DNA of 64,000 nucleotides from Daphnia pulex. Taxonomy: Eukaryota; Arthropoda; Branchiopoda; Diplostraca; Daphniidae. The notes beneath the pieces are model-generated. The model ran no database searches. It was not told where the DNA came from and saw only the letters and a program-made list of their open reading frames with translations. Shown piece after piece: positions 1 to 16,330 of this stretch. The stretch is from assembly GCF_021134715.1 (NCBI RefSeq), contig NC_060023.1:9548001-9612000 (forward strand), in the 5' to 3' direction. A program made the position numbers and the translations under genes. Position 1 is the first letter of the stretch; every line of letters starts with the position of its first letter.

Positions 1-139
1 CGGGTGCTGCAACTACTGAAACGACCAACTTCTGGTTGACCAATTCAGTCGTATTAATGGGATTAAGATGGGAATCTTCGCCACTTCCACTGTCATCGTC
101 ACTACTTCCATAGTCACGTAATGCTGCCACTGAGGCCAT
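1..139 (-). CDS. CDC40: PRP17/CDC40-like pre-mRNA splicing factor, N-terminal fragment
   Basis: Only the first 46 codons lie in the window; the gene runs off the left edge. The start codon is the complement of 137-139, and the protein begins MASVAALRDYGSSDDDSGSG. An Ala-rich start, then Tyr-Gly-Ser with an acidic Ser/Asp run, then a hydrophobic stretch ending VVSVVAAP resembles the N-terminus of CDC40/PRP17, a WD40 protein that acts in the second catalytic step of splicing. The WD repeats themselves are outside the window, so the call rests on a short, low-complexity segment and is tentative. It is divergent from the mannosidase gene starting at 1010, so 140-1009 may serve both promoters. Confidence 0.45.
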   Translation of the reverse strand, partial: MASVAALRDYGSSDDDSGSGEDSHLNPINTTELVNQKLVVSVVAAP

Positions 140-1009
140 TTGGAAATACTTGTAAAATAAGCTCAAAATCTCAAACTAAACTTGCTTATTAACCGCGAAA
201 AGAAACAACCGTAGTCCAAAACGTCAAGAGCATGTTTGAGGCAGAGTTGCCGGAATGCTGGAGGAGTCAACAAAATAAGAAGGTAATATTTTTTTTTACA
301 TATGTGATAATATGAATTAATGAATCGCCAAAAATTTTTTCTACGTTTTATTTATATGATCGAAAAATTGGATTCTGAGATGATTTATTGCGACTTTTCT
401 CTACTCTGTGGCACCTCTGGACGTGCAATACAGACATGTATAGACTAGCCTCAATATTGAATATACCGTTGTTCTTTTAGAATATTCGAATGGAATGATA
501 TTTCGAAAAAGGCTAATAACTAAAGGTGATCGATTGTCAGTTACAGAAATATTAAATTTATCGTAGGAAGTTTCTAGTTATAACTTAAAATTAAGAAGAT
601 GATGCGGGACTTTTAGGCTTTAGTCTTTACAGCCCGTCTCGCCGTCTCGGTACAGGTGGCGTTGTATAGGAAAGTGACAACCAATGCGTGGCCGGTCTTA
701 TTCCGTCTATTTCGACCTGCCAGCATAGCAGAGCTGAGAGCTTATCAGTTAGCAGTCTGCTTGCCTCTCTGATTCATTGCCACAACAGCATTTGGAATTA
801 ACAGAGAGTTGTGTTAGCATGTCAGTTGTAAGATAGGAATACAAAATACAGTCAGCAGATAAATCATGCTACTTCAATCCGGGTGATTTCAAGTAAACGG
901 CGTAACCAGACCAATTAATTAAATTGGATGGAAATTAATAGATTTGTGTGTGTGCTTCGTCTAGTTCATTCTTGTGCAATTCTTGTTTTGTGGAGAAACT
1001 CGTTTCGAA
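140..1009. promoter_or_regulatory. Intergenic region between two divergent genes
   Basis: The 870 bp lie between the minus-strand PRP17-like start and the plus-strand mannosidase start, so they must hold both 5' UTRs and promoters. I see AT-rich sequence at about 280-600 and a more mixed, GC-richer stretch at about 640-780 that suits a core promoter. No open frame of note or recognisable RNA gene was found. Confidence 0.4.
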
Positions 1010-3660
<2,651 letters not shown>

Positions 3661-4276
3661 AAACGAATTTCGCGCGAGACTTTGTAAATCCGAACAGTTA
3701 TAAGAAGGAGCAAGCAGCATTAACCGCTGAATAATTATTTTGCAATTTGACACTTGTGTGTGACACCTGGTCTAAGGAACGCGTAGCGAGACGCACTTTG
3801 TAATTGTTTTGTTCCGTTCATGGAATGGATTTGTTTGACTGTTCATTTTAATGACGCTGTTATGTTAACAAAGTCAAATGTTGCCTGGCGCCATGCTGTC
3901 TCCGATTTAAATCTATTTTCACTCTTCTACCAGTTAAAAAAGTAGTTTCATTTTGCAATCATTTGTAGGGAAATTTTGTGAGATACGCATCCCTTCGTTT
4001 AAAAAAAACAAAAAAATATTTTTTTCCATTCACTTTAAGATCCGTTGCTAATGACAATTTAAAGACATGCAGTAATCATGATAATTTGTCAATCTGTTTC
4101 ACTTCTAAAGCCGCCTGTACACACGACAAGACTAGTGTTGACCATGTTACACTCCTGTGTTTCGCGCGATGCTCCAACGTGAATGCAGATTTGTTTTGCC
4201 ACTGAATTCCTTTTTGTAATCTTACCATTCGTTATGCATGCGTGTTAAATCAGAGGGTAAATAAAGAGTTTTATTA
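3661..4276. other. 3' UTR region between convergent genes
   Basis: This stretch follows the mannosidase stop and contains no convincing ORF. AATAAA at 4260-4265 fits the plus-strand transcript end, which lies almost at the stop codon of the convergent minus-strand gene (4277). The two 3' ends therefore abut or overlap slightly. Confidence 0.5.
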
Positions 4277-5010
4277 TCACAGTGGACAAAAGGTGGTTGA
4301 CCTCTTATAAATAACAATTGCTTCAAGAAACTTGCTACGCCAGACTGCATGTGTACGCCAGCCTTTACTGTCTTTCAGTTGGAACGGCTGTGGGTCGCAG
4401 TATCGAATTTTGTTTTTCTCATCCGGACCTACAAGAATCACACAGTCGCCTGTGAAGCTATCAAGGTATGCTTCAAAGGCTTTCGAGTCGTTGAAATAAC
4501 AAAATAGAAGAGCAAATTTAGAATTTAGTTCCGGTAATGTAGTTGGTTCAATGCAGCTGATTCCACTTAAAAATTTGGGTGGGCTGTACCTACTTTCCCA
4601 CCAACCTTGGTCTATTTCATAGCCTATTACCGGCAAACCTGTACAATATATATGTGGTAATTTTGTTGTTGTATAAGGAAAACATCAAAAGGGAATTGGC
4701 GTTCTTTCTCACCTGTTGAAGATTTTATGAGCCATTCAAACAGACCACTGCCACAACCAATACTAGATACACCTTGTACTCCAAGTTCCGATAGATTCTT
4801 GTGTAAAAAATTTAAACCATCAGAGTCCGGCTGAAACCAGAGAATTTTTTCGTCAGTAAAACCATTTTCGTACAGTTGAACTATTCCTCGCCAGTCACCT
4901 GTACAGTTGTTGGAAAAAGTATTCAAACACACGGGTCTTCAAAAATTAAAAGATTGAAAATACTAACCGTTTTCATGTAGTTCTCTGATGTTACCTGCGG
5001 AACCTTCCAT
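4277..5010 (-). CDS. SAM-dependent methyltransferase-like protein, uncharacterised family
   Basis: Three exons join in frame on the minus strand: 4968-5010, 4713-4898 and 4277-4638, encoding 196 aa. The product has a glycine-rich motif I (VSSIGCGSGLFEWLI) followed by a motif II-like acidic segment (LPVIGYEIDQGWW), the layout of a class I Rossmann methyltransferase. A conserved-looking YSPPKFL follows. All splice sites have GT/AG ends and the phases agree (1, 1). The protein is short, lacks an obvious substrate domain and may be catalytically divergent. Its substrate cannot be told from sequence. It is head-to-head with KRR1 across about 590 bp. Confidence 0.75.
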
Positions 5011-6687
<1,677 letters not shown>

Positions 6688-6946
6688 AATCCAAACGAAA
6701 TTCCCAACTGACTGAAATAAAGACGGTAAATAATGGCACTATAAAATTTATTCATAGTTTTAAGTATGTAAAAAGGTAAATTTTCGTAAGGTCTGGCACA
6801 AATTTCAAGCTCCATGAATGAAGACGCTGCTCCATCTGCCTATGACTAGAACGTTGTTAATATTAAGCAGGATCATGTGGCGATGGTTGCATTACAGAAA
6901 AACGTTCTTAGATTTCTGATTTGCAAATTGTGAAGGGATTTGATTC

Positions 6947-9290
6947 TTAACGAGTGAAGACGAACTCTTGGGTATCCAGTCTGGGGTGGCATTCTTGCAC
7001 TGTGATCTCTTGAGCATTTCGTGCATCAAGACATAAATTGGAGAGGCGATGGACAACGGTAACACCACGCAACTGGCCTATTTCCAATTTGTCCCATAGC
7101 TGATCGTTGCTAGAGCTGCAGGGCAGTGTAATCACCTGGGCCCCGACGTAAGCTGGAGTTGGAGGAGCCAGACACCATGACCCATGACGTAATCTACCAT
7201 TAAGGTAAGTCCATGCCTGTGGATACAGATAATTTAGATGTAGGTCAGCCTTAAACATTCACCTTTCTTTTTTTGACTCGTACCTGATTGCCACCAGTCA
7301 TATGGCATGCATATAGACCAATGTGGCTTCCGGCACCTCGGCCGTATGTGTCGAAACAGAGCGACTTATATTTTATGGCACCTGAGTTTGTTCCACTTGG
7401 GTCACGCACTGTAGGCAAATGTTTCAATAGCTCCGGGTAAACATTTTCGACGTACCACTTAAAGGGTTTACAATTCAAACTATTGCGTAGAGCAAGGCGA
7501 TCGGTGATGCTGAAAACAAACGTTTTTTTAGAGCGCTGTAAACGCAGTAAAATTTAACAAGTTGATTTACTTTCCAAATGTTACAGTTCTAGCCATCGGT
7601 ACGGCTGCAAAGTAGTATTTTTTGTAGTCGTCCATCCAAACTTCCGCCGCCCTAAATGCGAAATGTCAGTCCTGCATTAAATTTGCTCATTATTATTTTG
7701 TTTTTTTACCTGCGAGTATTTCGGGCAAAGATTGTCCCGGAACCACCTAAGAAATAGCCAATTCATATTTATTAGCATTTCTGTTGAATTAAAATTTTTA
7801 TTGGTTAATTAACCTGGAAAAGAATAAGGATGTTGTTTACGGAAAACGTGTCCCACTCGGCTGCAAGGAACAATTTCCAAGCGACCACCACACTGCCAAG
7901 TGCGGAACGAAATTTCTGTACGTGGGTAAAACCGTAAAATGTTAAGCAGTTTTGTTAGGGATTTATTTTTATTATTTTTTTAAGGAAAAAGTTAAAAATA
8001 GGTTACACCTACCGAGATTCTCACCACCCCAGATATCCATTTGGAGGTCATAAGAACCTAATTTTTGAAAGTACTGCCGGTCAATGACAAACAATCCACC
8101 GGCTATCATCGGTGTCCTGAGACAGGTTTGACAATTTAGTGCTAGCCAAAAGCGTGATACTTTCAAATATTTGTTACCTAATTGGGATGGTAGGGTCGGT
8201 CTTACGGTTAGCCTTTTCTTCGGCTGGCAGCAATTCCCATTTGAACACTAAATTCCAGTCGAAACCTCCTCGTAGTTCAGTTGAAGCTGCAATATATTGA
8301 AAACTATCCATCGCTATTACGTCAATGACGGGACAAACTATTCTAGTTCGATCCTGTGTATATGATTCAAGAAAATGGGATTAGAATAAATTCTCAAGCG
8401 AAACCCTTAACATTAGTACCTCGACTACACGGGCTAAAAGTGGTTCTAACCATCCTTCGTTGCATTCACAATGGGAATCTAAGAATGTTAGAAACTCTCC
8501 TAAAGACAAATTACGTTAGGTACGTGTAAAAAGTAGTACACATTTTAAAAAAATGACCATACCTGTAGCGATTTCAGCCCCTTTAACGCGAGATCTAACT
8601 AATCCTTCTCGTTTTGAATTTCGCACTAATATCACCTTTTCTATCTGGACCAGCTCCCTTCCGTCACTAGCATCATTGCTGAAATCATCTACAAGAATGA
8701 TTTCCTTGATTAGATGTGATGGACTTCTATTGAGCACACTGACAATTGTGCGAAGTAATGTTGATCTGGCTTCATTATGAAAGGTTATGATAACACTAGT
8801 TGAGGGTAAATCCTTTGAAAATTCCAAATCAAGGCATCTATGTAATATTTTGAAAAATATGATTTAGTTATATATTTCACTGGTGTTGTGACATTTGATA
8901 CTGCACAGTGCACACCCACTTTTTATGGCGGTAGTCTGGTATTGCCCTGTTAGACTCTAATGTGTCACTTGCTTCTTGATTGAATTTGTTGTTGTGATAG
9001 GCATCTTCGCCAGGTTTCAGTTTGCCTTTTGAAATGTATGCCTTTTCATTGAAATACGCCAAAGATGAGTTGGAAGCAAGTAGGTCTATCGATGGAATTT
9101 CATCCTTTTTCAACTTCAAGCGAAGAGCCTTGTTTCCTACATCCTTCTGTGGAGGGAGTTAGTTAGTTTGTAACTTTCTAATAGAATAATCTGAATTATA
9201 AATTACCTTAGTTCCTACAACACAGATAAACAAACCTATTCCAATAACCCACAATACGGAATAGACTAGTAGTTTGTATTTACGTTTCAT
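6947..9290 (-). CDS. Polypeptide N-acetylgalactosaminyltransferase, GALNT2-like
   Basis: I could join 11 exons in frame. They begin 9207-9290, 8920-9146, 8563-8837, 8420-8499, 8178-8353 and 8013-8116, with five more down to the stop at 6947, for roughly 553 aa. The enzyme starts mucin-type O-glycosylation by moving GalNAc from UDP-GalNAc to Ser/Thr in the Golgi. Residues about 5-25 form the type II signal anchor. The GT2 domain carries [20 protein letters not shown], the metal-binding DSHCECN (DxH), [23 protein letters not shown] and WGGENLE. The last two exons hold a ricin-type lectin domain (CxD-type repeats such as LCLDARNAQ). IPDYRHKKC before the catalytic domain and overall length fit GALNT2 best. 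The gene is tail-to-tail with KRR1. Confidence 0.93.
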
Positions 9291-11682
9291 TGCGGATCGA
9301 TATATCACTGTTGTTTAGCCGGGGATTGCGTGAAGACCATCCTTTTTGCGCAGGGTCTAGAAACCGAATGAACGTTGTTGGACTTTGGCCAAGCAATTTC
9401 TATTCCCCGGCGAGTTTCTCGTGCAAGATATCTGTCCAGTACCAGGGACTAGAAGACACGCTTTCCATGTACGGGGTTGAAATCTCTCGGAATACTGTGT
9501 TACGGCACACTTTTTCGGTTTCCGTGTTATTCACTTCGTAGCAACAACATATCTAAATATGTTTTGACATTTGACTGTCGCGCCTCTAGCAACAGTGTAG
9601 GAAACCACGAATTCGTCCCCCCCCCCCAATATCTTGAATAAACACGATATTCAGGATATTGTCGACCGAAATACGACATTTGAATTTTGATGTATATAAA
9701 AAAAAGAAAGAAACTATAACAAGTCCAGATCGCTTACAGTGTTAAAAATTTAAAGCATGTCGGCTCGTCAGAGTTTCCTATTCTTGGATGAAATGGAGTG
9801 AAAGTCCGGTAGTCCGCCACAATGGTAATTTCTGTTTGACTAAATTATATAGACTAGTTAGTCTAGAAAACGTAATGGTTACTGGTAAAAAGTAGGTTAC
9901 CGAAAATAAGTTGAACGGGGGGAAACACTATCCTGTTATTCACCTGTGAAATCTGTGAAAAAAGGATGAAGAAATCAGGTCGGCGTAAACGCGACAATTT
10001 TCTCGTGAGCTCTCTAATAATTTTGAACATAAATTAAATAGCACATAGTGTTCTGGGTATACCTTCGCTGAAAAAAATGAGATGTCTATGAAGATGCGCG
10101 CGTGTTCCCGATTTTGAAATTGCAGTTCTTTTGTATTTAAATTACTTCACGCTAATATCGCCCTAAGGTATATAACATAAATCATTAACAAAAACCGCTA
10201 GGCGTACATCTTTCATTAACATTCAAGACTATGTTGTTGAAGACCTGTTTCTTACTTTTCTGTTAAGTTCTGGGAATCGGGAAAGTATTGAATTTTAAAC
10301 TAGTTTTCTAGAAGAAAAAACTGGTTCAGACGTGCACTTACACTGGAATTTGAAAACCACTATTACTTAGAAATGGGACTTAGGTAATACGGTTTTCAGA
10401 GAGAAGAAAAACGACGTAACTTTTATCGCTGTTGGTGTGGGTCGAATAAAATAAATCAGGTTCCTTCACGAATTTAACTTGACTGATGTTTCTTTTTGAT
10501 CAAGGCTGTCACCTCGATCGTCGGGCTTATACCACAGCAATTAGTAATTTGTAGTTGATGATTATTTGTCTTCATTTATTTGATTCGTTATATAGGCTAC
10601 CGGTTTTATCGACTATAAACCAATAAGACGTTTTTATAAGAATAAGTGTTTGTGATCCACACTCCTTTAAGGATCCTAACCAAACAATCTATTCAATTTA
10701 GGTAAGCACTTAACGTAACATAAATTCATAACTTAATTTATCTTGAATTACCAGTGATTTTAGTTACAGATGTCTCGCATTTGTTTGACATTGACGTTTG
10801 ATTTACAAAAAAATATTTGAATCAGTTCGCGCGAAAAGATCGTTTCTTAATGAACTGATTTGGCTTTTCAAAATGTGGTCGTATTACTTGAAAATGACGT
10901 TACGCCTACATGGCGTCATAGGAGGCTATTGCGCAACACGATGCTGATGATGCAACATACCACCTTGAGCTTTTTTTTTCAGTTTGTTTGAAAAATGGAC
11001 TTATCAGTCCTTGATAATTTTTACAGAGCTTTTCCCATTTGCAGCAAATGAAGCATTGAACCGTCTGGTTCTTGGCCAACAGGTTTTAACATGTAATAGG
11101 CCATTCTGAATGCGATCACGACAGAAGATCAGCAAAGGGAATAACTAAAGCAATGCAAATATCAAAAGAACCGGATTCTATAGCTTAAATCCTACCTGTG
11201 TTTACATATAAGGACTTTGGAAAAAAATCAGACGCTTGGCAACAAAGTCAAGCGTCTGAGTTTGCGATGCGTCAAACCTTACGCGGCTAACAATTAACAT
11301 TATCAATCTTCTCTAGATTCAAAATTATTCTTTCTCGACCTTGAAATGGGGCAGAAAGTGTGGACGAGTTTTAGAAGGACGGCGTTGGATTTCAGTTCAA
11401 AGACCTTGAGAGGTATTATTATATGGCTATACGATAACAGCCTCGCCTTCTATAGTAATAAGGGCCAGAGGCGATGATAAATATTCCTTCGACCCTCCTC
11501 ACTGTGCTCCTCCTCTTTGGCTTACCCACTCACTGCCGCCGCGTTCAGAATGCTGTTGTGCAGTCACGATGACTTGACTGCCAGTCCGCACTCAAAAGTT
11601 TCAAGTCACTACTATTATTGTTGCCGTCTGAGTGTCGTTCATCCATGAATTTAGTTCGAAAGAGACCATTACCTAAATCACG
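9291..11682. other. Gene-poor intergenic block
   Basis: About 2.4 kb without a convincing gene. It includes a run of ten or more C at about 9618, an 11 bp perfect-stem hairpin at 11228-11259, and AT-rich filler. The segment 11400-11682 is richer in GC and pyrimidine tracts and probably holds the promoter and 5' UTR of the gene starting at 11683. The 83-codon open frame at 9290-9541 overlaps the GALNT promoter and has no recognisable features. Confidence 0.4.
11228..11259. other. Short perfect-stem hairpin
   Basis: TCAGACGCTTG and its exact reverse complement CAAGCGTCTGA flank a 10-base loop. There is no coding context. It could be a structured UTR element or a small foldback remnant, and it is too short for a typical animal pre-miRNA. 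Confidence 0.5.
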
Positions 11683-14629
11683 ATGGCCGATGCAGTTCAG
11701 CAATCACGCTTCAGGCTGACATCAACATCAGTGCCAAAGACTCGCCTAGGATTGTCCCTCGCCGAACGGATTAAAGTGATTGAAGCTCGACAAATGGGAA
11801 AATCAATGCGGCAGGTTGTAAACAAAATTTTTATTGTTATGTTTCGTAACTCACGTCAATTATTTACCTTTATTTTTAATGTTTTAGTTGGCTACTCAAT
11901 TTGGATGTGGCAAAACTCAAATTCTCAACACTTTGACGCAAAAGGATAGATACATTCACGAATGGGAAGTTATGGGTCGCAATAATCCTTCAATTGGTGC
12001 CCGCAAGCGCTTTCGACATTCACGTAATGAACAGATAAACCGGTCTGTCCATGATTGGTATCAGCAGCAGACAGCCAGCGGTCTCCGAGTCACGGGGCCC
12101 ATGCTGCAAAAGCAAGCCAGGCATTATGCAACTCTCTTGGAAATCTCAAACTTCGGAGCAAGCAATGGTTGGCTAGCTAATTTCCGAAGATTTTATAACA
12201 TCATCAGTGTAAGTCTAAACTTTCTTTCACTTGCTTTTATCAGTGTGAAAACGGGCTATTAAAATTAATTTATCAGATAGAAAATTTTGCAGACTGGTAA
12301 ATTTGCATGAGGTCTTTAAGACGTTGGAAGGTGACCATACTTAGTTAATACCAGAAAAAACCAGTTATATATTTTGGGAGGGTCGCGCAGTATATGGGAG
12401 AAAGGAAGAGAGTGGGTGGGAACAAGTTCCAATTTCAATGCACAACATCCAAGTAAACCAACCAACGCCCTATTTGAAAAGGTAGTTAATTATTGATAGA
12501 GAAATCAGTGAAGTATATCGAATGATTCCAAACAGTAGTATATTAGAAAGACTCGAATTATACGATCGCGTACTCTGTAGCCCTAGGAAAGGCCGGGTCT
12601 TTGTATACAGGTAAAATTTGATTTTCTATCACCTTGACAAAAATGAATAGAAAGGCGTACAGAGACATTTTTGCTGGATTTCCGTTTGATTTTTGAAGGT
12701 CAAATAATATCGTTACGTTTATTTCGTGAATTTCCATAATTCCTTATATGGAGTCTTTTCTTTGGGGGTTATAAGATCCAGTTTATTAACCGCTTTGGAT
12801 TGCGCCAAAATGTATTAGAGATTTGTGTTACTGGACAGTTAATTTCGAAACGAGCCATTAGACTCTCGTTCTGCGTCGCTGAATTCTTATCAGAAACAAT
12901 GTCTAAAGGCAACAAACTATGATAATTTGATTTCCGAGAAAAAGAGAGGAGCAACGTAAGTATTACTTGGTTATATGAACACGTGAACAACAAACAAAAC
13001 CGGGAAAACTAGTTTTTTTTTTTTTAAACAAATATCGTTATTAATTAGGGAAAGTAGATTAGCTTTATCCATTTTTTGTTATTAGTACGCCTGCAGCAGT
13101 CAGTGCAGCCACCAGGAAATGCGTTTATAAAAAAACAATTATTTGTTTGACCTTTGGTGCGATTTTAAAAAAATTCTGTTAATTTTATCTGTGAACCCAA
13201 TCAGTTTGCAAATAGCAAACTCACTTACATAGAAAGAATTATTTATTTCGTTAAATGAGCTGATTGAATAAGGAAACTTCCATAAACTTGATTTCTTATT
13301 GTTATTCTAGAGCTCTCCACATCCAAGAAAACAGAATCTTAGCATCACTTTCCATCAATATCACCCCAATGATAAAAGCAAGGATTGCACTAACCAAGCA
13401 ACCAGCTCATCAAATTATCATCAGCACGAGTTTGTAACGGTAGTGCCAGAGCATGAAACGAGTGATAGAACTTCTTCCAGGTTTCTTAAAACTGCTGAAG
13501 TTGATCCTCTAGTAGATGCAAGCCTACAACAGGCACAACAACCTTTGGAATTAACTTGCAACAACATTAGACAGTGTAGATCTAAAACAACAAATCACCA
13601 TCTGCTTAATCCAATAATGTATTCTATTCCATCCCCAAATTCAACATCAGTAAGTTTTATCTGTGTTAAAAAATATTGATAACATGTTTAAAGTAAATAA
13701 TCATTTATTTTGAAGCCGGAAGAATGTTCAGGGAAAGAAGAGACCATTCCGCAACGTGATAAATATGTGAGCTCGTCACCGACTATCAACCAGTAAGTTT
13801 TTTTTTTTTTTAAATAAGATAATATATAGTATTTGTCTTGACAGAATAAAGAATGACGTTACATTTTAGTCGGAAGCGCCGTCTTCTTCAGTTGCACGAG
13901 GCTGATCGAATCGCAGTTTCCTCAAAAGAAATCATACCTGAAATTTCCAATGATGAAGTACAAATACTAAAAGAAAGGAGAATACCGAAATTGGTGCCCA
14001 TTATGCCAGCTGCAGGTACAACGGTTAATTATTTTCTTCCCTAGGGGTACAAATGAGTTAATGATTTACATAAATCTTTAGATTACCTAACGGAATTTGC
14101 AAATCTGGCTCGTGCAAAAGGTTTGCTCACGTTAACTTTGAAAGACGATTGCGGTCAAGACTGGGTGGAGATTCGACAGTCAGTCGCATTCTACCGAGTC
14201 CCGAAACACGGTTACCCCACACACTTAACCCGGTTGATTGTCAACTCTAGTCTCCAATACTTCCTTGAAGTGCTTGGCCATTGCATTCGAAATGGATCTC
14301 TTCGTTACAATGACAACAGCTACGGTCTCAATTATCAAGAAGCCACGTCAATTTTAAGTGCTGTTAACGGAGACTACATTGTCTGTGCGGGAGTCGAATC
14401 TATTTCACATAGAACGGCTGGTGACTCAAACATGAAAGGCGTACAGGATTTCGGAAATCTAAAAAATATGTACTTGACTCTGCCGGATAACAAGTACAGA
14501 TCAAACGAGTGCGCCAAGTGGATTGATTATCGTTTTGGACCGAAATGCTCAGCATGCGAACAAGCGGCGCTTGAATTTTCTTCTGTTCCAATGGATTTGC
14601 GTCGCATGCCATCACCAAATTGCAAGTAA
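11683..14629 (+). CDS. Psq/CENP-B-type DNA-binding protein with novel C-terminal region
   Basis: Six exons join in frame: 11683-11814, 11888-12208, 13311-13649, 13716-13792, 13870-14015 and 14082-14629, encoding 520 aa. Residues about 24-60 (SLAERIKVIEARQMGKSMRQ, then a turn with CGKTQIL) form a Psq-type helix-turn-helix. Residues about 80-151 form a second HTH, ending in the FGASNGWLANFRRFYNI signature of CENP-B/Tc5/pogo transposase DNA-binding domains. No DDE catalytic domain follows. Instead there is a polar linker with many Gln, Ser and Thr, then about 180 residues (338-520) that I do not recognise, ending with closely spaced cysteines in GPKCSACEQAA. This looks like a domesticated pogo/Tigger DNA-binding module used as a nuclear regulator. 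AATAAA at 14927-14932 may end the transcript. Confidence 0.72.
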
Positions 14630-15927
14630 AATTAATTTAGTTGTAGTTGTTGCCATAAAGTTGTTACATTTTTTTTTGTATTTGGGCATTGCTGCATTAG
14701 ATGTAGTAGTGATGGTTTAGTTTTTGGAACTATTGTTGAATTTTTTATGGAAAATGCATTTATACTGTCATCTGCGGTAATTGTTATGATATTCAGATAT
14801 TGCGTGGTTTTATACCTACATTTACTGTTATTCTACATTGTTTGATTTGCAATTCTTATATCACAGAGGAAGTGGTGTTTCTTGTCACCCTTTTCATGTT
14901 ACGATACTGTTCCATTTCATCAGCTCAATAAAATGCAATGTTCAACCTTTAACGGAAACTATGATTGAAAAATTTTAAAAGGTCAGCCAACAGGTTCGCC
15001 ACAAAACCAGCAGTCGATAGCTCAAATATGCTAAGGGTGCTGACAACTTCATGGAATCTTAAAGCTAACCTGCACCACGTCCGATAAACTTCAGCGGCTC
15101 GTTTCACACAGAACGTCCAAGTATACAACAGCGCAATGATGAATTGGAATTGATCCATTGTAAGCATTCTTTTGTTTATTACTATATATTTTTTAATCGT
15201 TAGACGCATTCCATAAGGTAGATTTTTCTTATCGGTCAGTGCTTCAAGCATCATCAATTTCAAAGTTCAAATTCCAATTTTCCCGATAGGGATTCTTTCT
15301 TACTTAGATCCTCAAAGGCCCAAAGTCCGAAAAGATGACGCCGCTATATTTACCTTTCTGAAATCAAACATTAGACTGAAGTTGGATGAGTGAAAATGAT
15401 GCCGAAATGTGAAAACCCCATGTTTAAATCTTTAGCGTTATATTAGAAATGATTTGCGTAAGAATGAATGGTTCACAATTTAAAATATGTGTTTACATGT
15501 CCATACCTTTGCTTAGGGAAAGAAAAGCGAAATCGTAAAGATGGTGAAAATAAAGTTGAATATTGTTGACTGGTTTTGCCATCCAGCATTCAAGCTACTA
15601 ACAACTTAGCTGAAGGTTGTGTGAGGACTGAGGAATGTGTGGAAACATTTCTAAGTATAGCCATCGAATCCTGGCATTCCCATCCTTAGGAATAGTCTTT
15701 TTCCGATTATCTTTTGCATTATCAGCGATTATTAGTATAAAGCATTGCGTGCCTTTTTGCGAAAACGAACAGCTGAACAAGGTCTTTATAAACTTTTCCA
15801 TTTATGAAACTCTCAACTTCTCACAAAAATTTATAAATTTATCATTTCTACTCAATTCATCTCTTTTTCAACTCTACCTTACTCAGTTGCTATATTTTTA
15901 TGGCAACAAACTTACTTTATATCCATC
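14630..15927. other. Intergenic flank left of the large inverted repeat
   Basis: The first 300 bp are the likely 3' UTR of the CENP-B-type gene, with AATAAA at 14927-14932. A possible minus-strand ORF occupies 14949-15263 and is listed separately. The remainder is AT-rich with opposing short open frames at 15598-15801 and 15635-15991 and no recognisable protein. Confidence 0.35.
14949..15251 (-). CDS. Possible small hypothetical protein
   Basis: A minus-strand frame of about 100 codons starts at an ATG near 15251 (MMLEALTDKKNLPYGMRLTI...) and stops at 14949, just past the polyadenylation signal of the convergent gene. The composition is protein-like, with amphipathic segments and a hydrophobic stretch near FIIALLYTWTFCV. 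I recognise no family and see no clear upstream exon. It could be the last exon of a larger gene or a chance frame. Confidence 0.25.
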   Translation of the reverse strand: MLEALTDKKNLPYGMRLTIKKYIVINKRMLTMDQFQFIIALLYTWTFCVKRAAEVYRTWCRLALRFHEVVSTLSIFELSTAGFVANLLADLLKFFNHSFR

Positions 15928-16330
15928 AACAAAGTCCACTTGTGAAATTTCCGATAATTGCTATTTTTTTTTATCTACTGTCAGTTTCTAAATTCGATGA
16001 TAAGTAAGTGTGTAAATATTCCTGTGACGCCGAAAGGAACCCAACATAATTTATTTTTTTAAATTTTCTTTTCCGTCCGAATCTAGTCGTCCGTGGATTG
16101 CTAAGGGCTGTCACTAGGTGGCTAAATATTTCAGTGTGTTTAGGGATTGAACTATTCGACCCTAGTGCGTCAAAGCCCTGACTGCAGATTCCTGTCTTTT
16201 CTTTCCAGACGGTGTCCGAGAACGTTGGGCGAGGCATTGCGAGGTAATTGTGTTCCTGAAAGTGTTCGTCAGAAAAATGGTAACTACCTGTATTCTATAT
16301 GGTTATCGAAAATGAGATTTTTGTGCGTGG

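Noticed and set aside
9290-9541. Plus-strand 83-codon frame upstream of the GALNT gene
   Set aside because: Lies in the GALNT promoter/5' region, no recognisable motif and no splice continuation.
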